This document shows, piece by piece, positions 10,845 through 21,800 of a stretch of DNA of 64,000 nucleotides (position 1 is the stretch's first letter; the number at the start of each line of letters is the position of its first letter). Below the pieces are notes generated by a model. It made no database searches. It was not told where the DNA came from and was given only the letters and a program-made list of their open reading frames with translations. A program made the position numbers and the translations under genes. The stretch covers positions 552,042 to 616,041 of the forward strand of contig JAQJVL010000520.1 of NCBI GenBank assembly GCA_035578905.1, written 5' to 3'. This DNA comes from Stictocephala bisonia. Lineage: Eukaryota > Arthropoda > Insecta > Hemiptera > Membracidae.

Positions 10845-11310
10845 TTCTTATTACTTTTTTGGAACTGTTTGGACATTTCTTCGATGGATTTAACTGTGGA
10901 TGTGATGATGGCTTCTGTTGAATAAATGTTCTGGTTTTCTTGTCAATTCCAAACTCTACCAGTGTATTGAAAAAAGACTTTTGTCTATCAACGAATTGAT
11001 GGGCTTTTTTTTAAATCAACAAAGGTGACCACAGTGTTTCAACACAATCTGATCTGAAGAATTGCTTTAGGTTCTTTATCTGTTCAAAACAGAAGTGAAC
11101 TTTGCAGAACTTCACTTAGTCTCCCACAGTTGAGAGTTTGCTTACTGTTCTATCAATTCAAGAGGAAAATATTTTGTATGACTAGGGGAAGTGAAATTCT
11201 CTGTAGTTGTTGGGATCTGTCTTGTCGCCTTTCTTATGAAGTGGGTGAATAAGGGCTCACTTCCATTTTATGGGGATTTTTCACATGCATATATACAGGA
11301 GCTCCACTAT
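10845..11310 (-). pseudogene. Decayed non-LTR RT fragment, second family
   Basis: The minus strand, with frameshifts, reads HKKGDKTDPNNYR near 11185-11250, then an EQIKNLKQF-like segment, then VDLKKAHQFVDRQ and a FNTLVEFGIDKKTRTF-like stretch near 10900-11030. The order KGDKTDPNNYRG to VDFKKAYDSIDR is that of RT fingers and palm in LINEs of a type different from its neighbours. The YADD box and 3' end are missing. Highly degraded. Confidence 0.6.
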
Positions 11311-11759
11311 TTTACTGCGAAATTGATCGGTAACAAATCAGAAAAAGTTACAAAAATAGAAACTGAAATGACCACAAACACCGTAATCCTATGTGAGTTA
11401 TAGGTTGATCTACTTTTCTTCTCGATGTAAGCTACTCTTGACAAATCACTTGTGCCAAGTCCAATGGTATATTAATCCTACAGTTAATTTCTGAATAAAA
11501 TGATAAGCGTAAGTAGCCATCAATTCACTAAGAATGTAATTATACTCATTGCTGCTTTGAGGGTTAATATCTTAATAAAGAAGAAAATATAACCCATAAA
11601 AACACAAGCATGTAGTTCGTTTAAGTACTAATAAAAATTTGTAAATACACAAAAAAGCTATGAAAAAATAGGTTATTAAAGAAATATCAATTTTTTTAAT
11701 TAATATTTTAGAGTTATTCTTTGTAATTCAAAACAAAATGTGAGGTAAACAAATATAAT
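11311..11759. other. AT-rich intergenic stretch
   Basis: No gene or structured repeat is seen between the LINE relic and the piggyBac element. Confidence 0.5.
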
Positions 11760-11779
11760 TTAACCCTTTTAGTGCCGCA

Positions 11780-11840
11780 CGACACGCTCCGTGTCGATGC
11801 ATATCTGTGCTAAAAATGCCGTCGACACGGAGCGTGTCGA
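11780..11840. repeat. Subterminal inverted palindromes of piggyBac
   Basis: CGACACGCTCCGTGTCGA at 11780-11797 and its reverse complement at 11822-11840 lie just inside the left TIR. The pair could fold or act as transposase-binding sites; function is inferred. Confidence 0.75.
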
Positions 11841-12099
11841 TCCGTATTTAATTTATTATTTATTATTATAATAAATATTTAATTTATTATAGTACTACCT
11901 TACTGTATTAACTGGCTAGTAACGATGCAAACAGCTTCTAAAGGCGTCGAAGTACTTGTTTCGATCGATGTTTCGATGTACTCTTCGATATATCGATGTT
12001 TCATTAGTTTACAAAGTTGCGCTAGTTGTTTGTTTACATTGTGCCGGGCGGTGTTTGCTTGTGTTTTCAAATCAAAGTTTTAATCATTTTTATTGTAAA

Positions 12100-14337
12100 A
12101 TGGATAGAAATAAAGTAAACTGTGATGATTCTAGTTTATTGAGGAATCTTTTAGATGACGTTACAAGTGGTGGAGAGTTGGAAACTTCAGTAGAAACACC
12201 GATTGCTGACCAAAGTACAAGGTATGACATAGGCATAGGCTTAGGTCGTATGGAAACTATTGGTATCCCTATAATCACAGAAACAACCTCAGATTTGCCA
12301 TTATGTGATAGTTATATGGGTATTGCTGGTCCAAGTGGAGATTGTAGGCCATTGCCAAAAAAGAGGTATAAACCTATAAGACCTAACCTGCCTAGGCCTA
12401 AAGGTATGACTCAGATGTGTCTGACTATACTGTAGATGACACAGATGAGGACAAGGACTACAGTCCAAGTGAAACTAGCCCAAGTAGTACTGACCATTCT
12501 AGGCATAAATTGGGATTCAAAAATTTAGGCAGAGGAAACCGTAGGGGAAGGGGACGAGGTTTTGCTGCCTTTACTCCTGAAAAAAAAAAAAATACCTGTT
12601 CAACTCAAAGTCAGTAAACCAGTGATGTTAGTTTGAAAACCAATGTTGTTGAGAGGCCTAGCCCTTCATTTACTGTAGGATTAGAACAGGAAACAGGCAT
12701 AGACCTCTTAGAACTACAAGAATCCGGTGACGATTCTACATCTTCTGAAGAAGACATTGAAGAAGACTCAGATAGCAACGACGAAGAACCATGGTTTGAA
12801 ATTTGTTTGAATGGTTTGAAAACACCATGATGGCGATATTATGCCTGACTCCCCTGTAAAATTCATGGAGCAAGTAGGCCCCAAACATATGCCTCCACCA
12901 GACAGTCAGCCAATTACTTATTTTAATCTTTTTTTTACAATGTCCTTGATTAGCACCTTTGTTACTGAAACAAATCGTTATGCAACACAATGTATCGAAA
13001 GTGCTGTTAACTCTGGAATCTTGAAGCCTAGGTCCCGTGCCACTGAATGGGTACCAGTTTCATTTGAGGAAATGAAGGCATTTATTGCCTGTATTTTGAA
13101 CATGGGCCTTGTAAGGAAAAGCACTATTGCCTCATACTGGTCCACTATGCCTAATAGCGCAACTCTCTGGTTTGGTAAGCTGTTCCCCCGAAATAATTTT
13201 CAATTGATACTAAAATTTTTTCACCTAGTAGATAATAAAGAACTAGCTAAATCTCCTTATGAACCTTGTGCTAAATTCATGCCAATTGTTGAACATGCGA
13301 ACAAATTATTCATACACTATTACGTCCCACATGAAAAATTATCAATAGACGAACCTCTTATTGGAACCAAGATTCACACATCATTGTTGCAGTATTTGCC
13401 CAATAAACAGCATCATCGGTGGGGCATAAAATTATGGGTATTAGCGACTCCGTTGTAAATTACATTCTAGCTTTTTCTGTTTATCGTGGAGCTGTCTCAG
13501 AAGAGGAGAAACAAAATCAAAAACAATTAGGCATTTCTCATATGGTAGTCAGACAAGTCCTTCAAGTAGGTAATTATCTCAACAAGGTTATCACGGTTTT
13601 TTGACAATTTTTATACTTCTGTACCCTTAGCCAAATATTTGTATGATGTAGGGACTTACATCACAGGTACAATCAGGATGAATCGTAATCTACTACCAAA
13701 AGAAATCAAACTTAAATTCACTGTTGGGAAACTAAATTTTTTAAAAATGGCCCGTTACTTTTGTGTGGACACAGAGATAAGAAATCTTAGAAAAATCAAG
13801 TCTTAGTTTTGTCGACTAAAGTGAAGAACAGAACTACTGCGGTAGAGAGAAGTGCGACATCAAGCAGAGCCAGAAATCATACAAAAGCCGGACATGATTC
13901 TTGAATATAATAAGTTCATGGGAGGAGTAGATGTCTCCGACATGATGATCTATGCCTACCTTGACGAACGACGCACTCTAAAATATTGGAAGAAGGTAGT
14001 GTTCAATGTAATGAGCAGAATGATTTCAAACTTGTACATATTGTACAAAGAAAATTTCAAATCTACTGGTAAAAAACCTATGACCCACCTGCAGTTTACA
14101 GATACAATAGTATACAGTCTTGGAGAAGAGTGGTTTGCTCATAAAAATACACCTGTGGTCCAAGATCCACCCCAAGTAAAACCTTTGTATGGAATCAAAA
14201 GATTGCCAGGAACCATGACCAGAAAATGCTATGGCTGCTCTACTGAACAACGCCTTCGGCGCTCCTATTTTGTGTGTGTGAAATGTGAAAAGGGATTACA
14301 TCCTGAGTGCATTTCAGATCATAATTGTAAGAAATAA
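12100..14337 (+). pseudogene. piggyBac transposase, frameshifted
   Basis: Translation starts MDRNKVNCDD at 12100 and ends with a Cys/His-rich tail at 14337. The N-terminus is acidic (DDTDEDKDYSPSE; SSEEDIEEDSDSNDEE). The DDE_Tnp_1_7 core follows: ACILNMGL, LSIDEPLIGTK (first Asp), FFDNFYTSVPLAKYL (second Asp, near 13600-13640) and YNKFMGGVDVSD (third Asp). The C-terminal zinc region has CYGC, CVKC, HPEC and HNC. Reading needs several frame changes (near 12410, 12590, 12830, 13440, 13600 and 13810), one at an A run at 12583-12593. The encoded transposase would therefore not be made intact. No other gene lies in the element. Confidence 0.85.
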
Positions 14338-15033
14338 AAAGAAGTACTTTATGTAAATAGTGATTTAGTGTAAAAAAACAATTGTAAATTCAATGCTTCA
14401 GTACGGAGACCTGATTTTTCACTCTGAATATCTGAATTGAACAATCAATAAGGTATGTAATGATTTATTTTCTATATTATTCTTTATGATTACTATGGTT
14501 ACAACATATTTTAGGTATAGAATAAGCTCTTAATATAATAATTTACTTCTTATAACTTTGTTTTTTTATAAGAATACAGAGAATAAATTTTTTCCATAAC
14601 TTATATGTTTTCGCCGTAAATTATCGTATTGTAAAATATTTTTATTTTGCAAAATATTGGGAATTGTTTGCATGAAAGTAATATTTGTTATACTGGTTTT
14701 GTTTAGTTTTAGATGCACTATAAGACAGTATTACTGGAAAAAATTAAAAAAAATAAAAATACTGAAATATACTTTTATGGACTCAAAGTCAAATTTTTTA
14801 TTTTTATTTTTTTACATGTTTTTTTAGTTTATAAATACTTGGAAGACAATATTTTAAAATAATTTACAATCAAAAGGTGCAATAATAATCATAAAACAAA
14901 ATAAAATTTAATTCAAAGGTTTATTACCAAAAATAAATTTAATATGATTTTTTTGGTAAACCCTTAAATTTTTGCTCAGAATTTCACTTTTCACCATGGA
15001 GGCTGTTCAAGGTCACGGCACTAAAAGGGTTAA

Positions 15034-15353
15034 AGACAGGATGTTATTTTACTACATTGCTGAATTTATGCTTTTTTGCGCCTGGCCTTGTAAAAAGTTA
15101 GTCCTTTATCTAAATAAACATTTGTATCCATTATAAAATATTAAAAACTCAGAAAAAACACTAAAATAAATACAAACACAAATCATCATAGAGACGTTAA
15201 CAGAGTTTAGTAATAAATGTACAAAAAAACATTCAAAATACACATTCAGAAAATTACATATGAGAGTCAGTGAAATCAAAAATACACATCACATTTCATT
15301 TCTGTTACAATTTTTTTCATCAAAACAGCATCCAGCAACATCAGGTGGTAATG
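15034..15353. other. Spacer between piggyBac elements
   Basis: AT-rich with no gene or repeat recognised. Confidence 0.5.
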
Positions 15354-16229
15354 TTAACCCTTTCCGTACTAACGTCCTGATATCCGGACGTGAGCCGGGC
15401 AGTCGAGAAATACTAACGTCCGTATATCAGGACGTGGGCTGGGCGATCGAGAAATACTAACGTCCGTATAACAGGACGCTTGGAATTTTTTTATTGTAAT
15501 TTTTATTTTAAAACTATACCAATCATATTTTATACGAAATTAATCACGAATAAACAGAGATTACGAATATATAACTATTTATTAACATTTCCATTTTGTT
15601 GTCATTGTTTGGCTTCTGATTTAGAAGGTGTTGACAAGTCAGCTGTTTGTTTTGCTCGATGCGCAGTTCAGGCAGTGGTAGCGTCAGTCAAGTGTTTGTC
15701 GTTGTATTATTATTATTACGACAGCTGCTTACCATTTTAGGTTATAGTTATTAGTGAATTACGTTATACTGCTAATTTCTAAAAAATGAAACGGTCAAGA
15801 TCACCAGTAAGTGAGAATACAGTTTGTGTTTTATTGGACGAAGACGATCTAAGTGATGAGTTATTATCAGACGATAGTGAAGATGCTAATTTTTTTTGTT
15901 TACTATAAATAGAAATTGAAATAAATAGAATAAAAATAAAAAAAAAATAATAACAAAAAATTTTTTTGTTAAGTACATTTTAACATTTTTATAAACAAAA
16001 TAAATAACTTATGAGTAAAGTTATTATGTATATTGATGCTGATTGTTTTTTATTTAATAATATAAAAATTTACAGGTGTATGTAAAAAAATAAGGAAGTT
16101 ATAGGCAAAAATGTAAATTAATGTAAATTAGGCTAAAAAGGCCTCGGTATTCTTCAGTAGTCCCTTGGTTAAACTCCGCGGTATTTTTCAAATAGAAAAA
16201 TTTTTTTGCTCCGGTACCGAAAGGGTTAA
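15354..16229 (+). mobile_element. piggyBac-type deletion derivative, 876 bp
   Basis: TTAACCCTTTCCGTAC at the left and TTAACCCTTTCGGTACC (reverse complement of the right end) form the TIR, each starting with TTAA (15354-15357 and 16226-16229). Directly inside the left end a ~45-bp unit containing ACTAACGTCC-GTATATC-GGACGT is repeated about 2.5 times (15365-15480), and each unit carries a hyphenated palindrome. Only the start of a transposase frame survives. The right TTAA is shared with the next element. Confidence 0.8.
15786..15908 (+). pseudogene. N-terminal stub of a piggyBac transposase
   Basis: A 40-codon frame starts MKRSRSPVSEN and contains the acidic run LLDEDDLSDELLSDDSED, like the N-termini of piggyBac transposases. 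It ends at a stop just before the presumed deletion. The catalytic domain is gone. Confidence 0.6.
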
Positions 16230-17294
16230 CCCATTGCAGTAGAATACGAGCTCAGCTCGTGCCGGCCGTTCCGGACTCAATGCCGACATACGAGCTGGGC
16301 TCGTACTGCTATTAGCAACGCTATTGCTCACGTAGTTCTTTAAAAATCCAACAGATAGCGTTTGAATGCTCTCGTGTAAGTATTTGGGAATACAAATATA
16401 CAGCTGAATTTTGATTTGCGTGTTGGCTAAACTCAGTGTCAGTTTTCGATTTATTGTTTGTTTACGTTAGTGTGCTGTCTTAGCTGTCTGCCATTGACCT
16501 AGTATTGTTGTCATGTGTTTATGTTTGATTTATTTGATTTAAATTTACGTTTATTATTTGAATTATGGATCGTACAAAAGAATTAAATGACGATGAAGTG
16601 GAAATGTTATTAGATAGTGATTATAGCTGTAGTAATGAGTCAACTGTAAGTGACAGAAGTGAAGACGATGTAATTGTGTCCAGTGCTAAGAGAGCAAATT
16701 CTAGTTTACAAATTGAAGTAGGCATTGACTACGAAAGTGATATTGGAAATAATAATATTGTAAGTGTTTTTGACAACATCTGTTCAGATGATGATTTTGT
16801 TGCTCCTTCAGATGACGAAATAGGTAAGTCTAGTTGTACATTTGTTCAGCCTAGCACAAGTAGGCCTAACATACAAACAGAAGATCTGTAAGTAATATTA
16901 TATAATTTTTTTGGCATGTTATTATATTATCAATGTGTATGAAATTTGTTTTCTATGTAAAAAACATTATAAGGTTTCAGAAAATAGTGATTAAATAAGA
17001 TTTCAATAGTAAACAAAAAAATTAAAATGGTTTTTTTAAAAAGTTTTATACATTATTTATTTATTTTTTTTATAAATAAACACTAATTGCAAAATAAATT
17101 TATATGAAAATCAGTTAGTCATTTATGTAGTTTAAAGACAATTTGTTTTTATATAAAAAGGTAAAGATTTCATATTTCTATCTATTATATTGTATTTTTT
17201 ACAAATTTTTAACTGAAACCTTGCATTATTAATGATTTTAAATACTGCCAGTAGTGCTGTGAAGGCTAGAATACCTACTACCTCAATGGGTTAA
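16226..17294 (+). mobile_element. piggyBac-type deletion derivative, 1069 bp
   Basis: The left end, TTAACCCATTGCAGTAG, uses the same TTAA (16226-16229) that closes the preceding element. The right end reads TTAACCCATTGAGGTAG in reverse complement, with TTAA at 17291-17294. Inside the left end are two short palindromes, ACGAGCTCAGCTCGT (16247-16261) and ACGAGCTGGGCTCGT (16289-16303). The interior has one N-terminal transposase-like frame followed by non-coding AT-rich DNA. Confidence 0.8.
16565..16891 (+). pseudogene. Acidic N-terminal part of a piggyBac transposase
   Basis: A 108-residue frame starts MDRTKELNDDEVEMLL and is rich in Asp, Glu and Ser (e.g. SDDDFVAPSDDEIG), with a PSTSRPN segment near its end. 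The composition and DDDF-PSDDE motif match the disordered N-terminus of piggyBac transposases, and a similar motif occurs in the DUF7869-like gene. The DDE domain is absent. It could still be a domesticated peptide, but the surrounding TIRs argue for a deletion derivative. Confidence 0.6.
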
Positions 17295-18634
17295 TATCAC
17301 TCCTAAATGAACCGAAATCCTTGCAAGTAAATAAAGCCCAATATTTCACCAACTACAAAGTGTACATTATAGTGATGTCTGGGTACAAAGTTGTTGTATG
17401 CAATACTCTCTGTTACTGTAAAAGCAAGGATAATATACTCGATTTTCCTTAATGTGTCAGGAGTTGATGGAAATTTAATATCTTTATAGTAACTCAGGAC
17501 AGCAAATTAATAATATTCAAATAACATATTGCACTGTAAACACAATTTTATTTATATGACATCACACATAATATTTATATACATGTTAAATAATTTACTT
17601 TTGACACAAAAATGTGTCATTTTCACTACCTATCATAGATCTATCATTTTCTCCATCTTCTTTCAATGATTTACAGATCTAAATAATGTAAAGAAAGAAA
17701 TGCATTAGGATTATTTTTATTTTAATAATTTTAATCTAGAAGACAACTAACTATATAAAATTAAATGGCCAACTTGCTGACTTGTAATTTACTCTCTAAT
17801 TACAAGCTAAGACACAAGAAGCAATGCCACCAGTCCTCCTCTTATGCTCCCCTCATCAGGAAGAGGAAAGTTTGTGGTTTTATTTTCTTTGGTTGATAAC
17901 TTTTATACCATAGCTTACACTATGGTTAAATTGTTTTTCAAACTCACCACTCATTAACAAAAACTGTGTAAAATACATGTATCAAAACTATTAATTTTTA
18001 AAATACAACTTGAAATAAAGAATTCCACTTCTTTATTTTGACAAAAATTTTATCAAAAGCCAAAACTGTTATTAATTAAAATTATTTTGTATTTACTAAA
18101 CACAACTATGATTTGCCTAATCCATTCACCAACACTTTTCATGGTTGGACACTTATTGTTACCAATTGTATCAAGGTTACTTATTGTTGTAAAGGTGGAT
18201 TCAATATGCTGATATTTATTTATAGCACTAAAGTTTTTAGTAAACAATTTATTTACCGAGGGGAAATTTGAGCAAAAGAACACTTTAGTTTGACAGTATT
18301 TTTTTGGAGCAAACATTTTTATATTAATGTTACATATAATTTTGAAAATGAAATATTTATACGAAAGAATACAGAGGCTGCAATATAATGATGACAAGAT
18401 TTCAATGTGGCCAAACCCCAACTAAGATATCAAGGTGAATGGATTGAAATTGCTATATTATTGATGTAATTTAGTATAAGCCTACTTCATTTACTTCCTC
18501 CTAAACATAGTATGTTAACTGCATAATCAAGACCATTACTATTCTCATTAAGACAATAAAATCGTCTTTGTTCTTCTTACAACCTAACTACAGTAAATTT
18601 GCATGGCAAACAAGAGAGTGAACATCAATGGTGT
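17295..18634 (-). other. Polybromo 3' UTR and downstream DNA
   Basis: This lies immediately downstream of the polybromo stop on the minus strand. No coding region is recognised. Several AATAAA matches occur on the minus strand (for example near 18031 and 18212), so the true cleavage site cannot be chosen. Confidence 0.4.
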
Positions 18635-18851
18635 TCAAACAAGTTTTGAAATGCCCAATGCATCACGAAACATGAAGTCTCTGAGTGTCCAGAGAGCATT
18701 GAGAATATTCCCATGGTTCCCAACACCATTGCCGAGCCAATGTGCAGGCAAACGGGAAATATCAGGTGGCTCAATAGTCTCTTGTGACGCTTTTAACTGA
18801 CGATCCCAGTTGGAGATGCTCCGTGAGTCGTTATGAAGACCCTCAATGTAC
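18635..18851 (-). CDS. polybromo: Polybromo terminal exon
   Basis: Acceptor AATTAG. Encodes YIEGLHNDSRSISNWDRQL, LPAHWLGNGVGNHGN and NALWTLRDFMFRDALGI, then the stop at 18635-18637. Confidence 0.88.
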
Positions 18852-21800
18852 CTAATTAAATAAAATGTACAATTTAATCATCGATAAAATCTGTTGTGGC
18901 CTAGAAAAAATAAAAAAATGTAGCATGAATAAAATACTTGTAGAATATACAGATAAAGTATTATATGATGTAGTTCATATACCCATTATTGAGAGTTTGC
19001 CAATTTCTATCTAAAAAGAATTTGTCAGTGCAAAAATTAAAAATTATATTATTCTACATTAATTTTTGTATGTACTGGGCCAGGATACATAAAGAAACTT
19101 ACCTATAAATAGTTCACATAAAAAAATTATACAAGGGTTGTTCAGTAAATAACGACAAATTACTGCTACTAAAAAATGGCTGAATTGATCCATTAAAACT
19201 TTCAGGGTATAAATGTTGGCAATCTTGCAAAGACATTTAATCAGCTGTTCAATTATATTTTGTAAACATAACATCAAATATACTCAGTTAAAGATGGCGA
19301 GTCCGCTTTAACTGTACCAAGAGCATTATACCGTGGAAGAACATGCCTAGATCAAATTTTTAGTCGCAGAAGGTGAGAAAGGTAGTAAAATTCAAGAAAG
19401 AATGTCAAAAGAATACGGGGACCATTCTTTGAATCGTTTGAACATTTACCTATGGTAGAACATTTTTAAAGTGGCTGTTTAAAAGTTTTTAATAAGCAAG
19501 GCAGTGGACGACTGGTCGAAGTTGGAACTTCCTCTCTTGAATCTCGGATTGACAAGTTACTTCGGGACAATAGATGTATTACTGTTGAACTAATAAGTGA
19601 AAAAGTAATTCTGATAAGCAAGGCTGTGGACGACTGTTCGAAGTTGGGACTTCCTCTCTTGAATCTCGGATTGACAAGTTACTTCGGGACAATAGATGTA
19701 TTACTGTTGAACTGATAAGTGAAAAAGTAAACGCGAGTGTTGGAAGTCATTAAACGTCATGGGTATATTTAAAGGCCATGGATTTTATCTTTAGTCCAAC
19801 ACAGAAGAGGTCAATGGAAGACTAGAGTAGAGCTGAGCTGGGGTTGTAGAATTACCATTATACGAGGTGTGTTTTTAAAGTAAGTACTGTTTTGGAATCC
19901 AGCCTCTGTAGCGCTGCAGTCGGTGTCCAGCGCATGCATGCTAGATACTACTATCTTTTGGCAAGCCACATCTGCCGTTACGGACCCATTTGACTGTATT
20001 TAAGGTCGCTTATGACTGTTTAAAATTCCTCCTCTGATTAAAAATGCCGCCAACTGTGAATTATGCGCTGTGTACATTTTCATAGCGCTAAGGGTGTGGA
20101 AGCAGCTGATACTCATCGTGAGTCTGTCACAGTGACAATAAATTTGGTTTTACAAATCATAACCATCACGATTCTAATGGTCTAGGCATTTGAGAGAACT
20201 GGTTAAACATTTTTGTGTGATTCTCATCAAACGTTTCTTTTTGTGATTCTCCGTCAGCATTTTGGGAACCTACCGTAAGCATAACGTTCTGTACTTCAAA
20301 TGGTCTGTCACAATTTCAATAATGGCACTTCTTGACACTTGAAGACACACTAAATAATGATGCATTTATAAAGCGTCTGTTTTCTCTGACTTTTTTCATC
20401 AACCTTTTGCACCAAGTCATCAGTAATGAGTGAAGGTTTCCGACTTCGTACATCATCATGCACATTCGCACAACCTTAAAAGCTCTCACCCATTTCCATT
20501 CCATTCCATCACTCATTCTGTTTTCTCAATAAACTTCACAGATCTCTCGATGAATGTCAGCTGCTTTCATCCTTTTATCGTTACGAAAACTTATCACAAC
20601 ATGTATCACATCTGCCGTTACAGACCCATTTGATTGTATTTAAGGTCACTTATGACTGTTTAAAATTCCTCCTCTGATTAAAAATGCCGCCAACTGTAAA
20701 GTACATGTTGTGATAAGTTTTCGTAACGATAAAAGGATGAAAGCAGCTGACATTCATCGAGAGATCTGTGAAGTTTATTGAGAAAACAGAATGAGTGATG
20801 GGATGGAATGGAAATGTGTGAGAGCTTTTAAGGTTGTGCGAATGTGCATGATGATGAACGAAGTCGGAAACCTTCACTCATTACTGATGACTTGGTGCAA
20901 AAGGTTGATGAAAAAAGTCAGAGAAAACAGACACTTTATAAATGCATCATTATTTAGTGTGTCTTCAAGTGTCAAGAAGTGCCATTATTGAAATTGTGAC
21001 AGACCATTTGAAGTACAGAACGTTATGCTTACGGTAAGGTCCCAAAATACTGACGGAGAATCACAAAAAGAAACGTTTGATGAGAATCACACAAAAATGT
21101 TTAACCAGTACTCTCAAATTCCTAGACCATTAGAATCGTGATGGTTATGATTTGTAAAACCAAATTTATTGTCACTGTGACAGACTCACGATGAGTATCA
21201 GCTGCTTCCACACCCTTAGCGCTATGAAAATGTACATAGCGCATAATTCACAGTCGGCTGCATTTTTAACCAGAGGAGGAATTTTAAACAGTCATAAGTG
21301 ACCTTAAATACAGTCGATTGCATCCGTAACGGTGGCTGTGGCTTGCCAATAGATAGTAGTACCCAGTACGCATGTGCTGAAGGCCGACCGCAGCCCTACA
21401 GCGGCGGGATTCCGAAGCGGTACTTACTTTAAAAACACATCTCGTTAGAGCTAAATATTCCTTACTTGTAATGGATATAATTACGAATGTTTTTAGACCG
21501 TACTATAAATTTGCTTGTATTGGAAAACAGTTTGATTAAAGTATGATTGTTAGGTTTGGAGGGTATCTTGATTTAGTAGGAGAGTTCCCATCGTCACAGT
21601 TGTGAGAGGGAGGGATTTTATTATTTTGGTGCTGTAGCATTGGTTGAAATCTGATGATTAGTGGGTGGTTTGTCTTTGAAGACTATTCTGACATCTTGTT
21701 TATAACCAATCATTCTAGTTCTAAGGCTATTTACATAAACCTTATATTAACTTTTTGGTTATTCTTATTCCTAAGCCAGTAATGAATTACTCTGCAGTTT

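Larger units (their letters stand above)
11760..15033 (+). mobile_element. piggyBac-type transposon, near full length
   Basis: TTAA at 11760-11763 and 15030-15033 bounds an inverted terminal repeat of 14 bp: TTAACCCTTTTAGTGCCG on the left and its reverse complement on the right. TTAA plus CCC ends are the piggyBac hallmark. The 3.27-kb body contains a frameshifted transposase. Just inside the left end are two copies, mutually reverse complementary, of CGACACGCTCCGTGTCGA (11780-11797 and 11822-11840), which are also imperfect palindromes. Confidence 0.9.

Noticed and set aside
12090..14250. Minus-strand frames over the piggyBac transposase
   Set aside because: Antisense shadows of the recognised transposase.
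20316..20991. Mirror-image ~66-75-codon open frames on both strands
   Set aside because: They arise from the two inverted mariner arms and mix several frames of decayed transposase; not genes.
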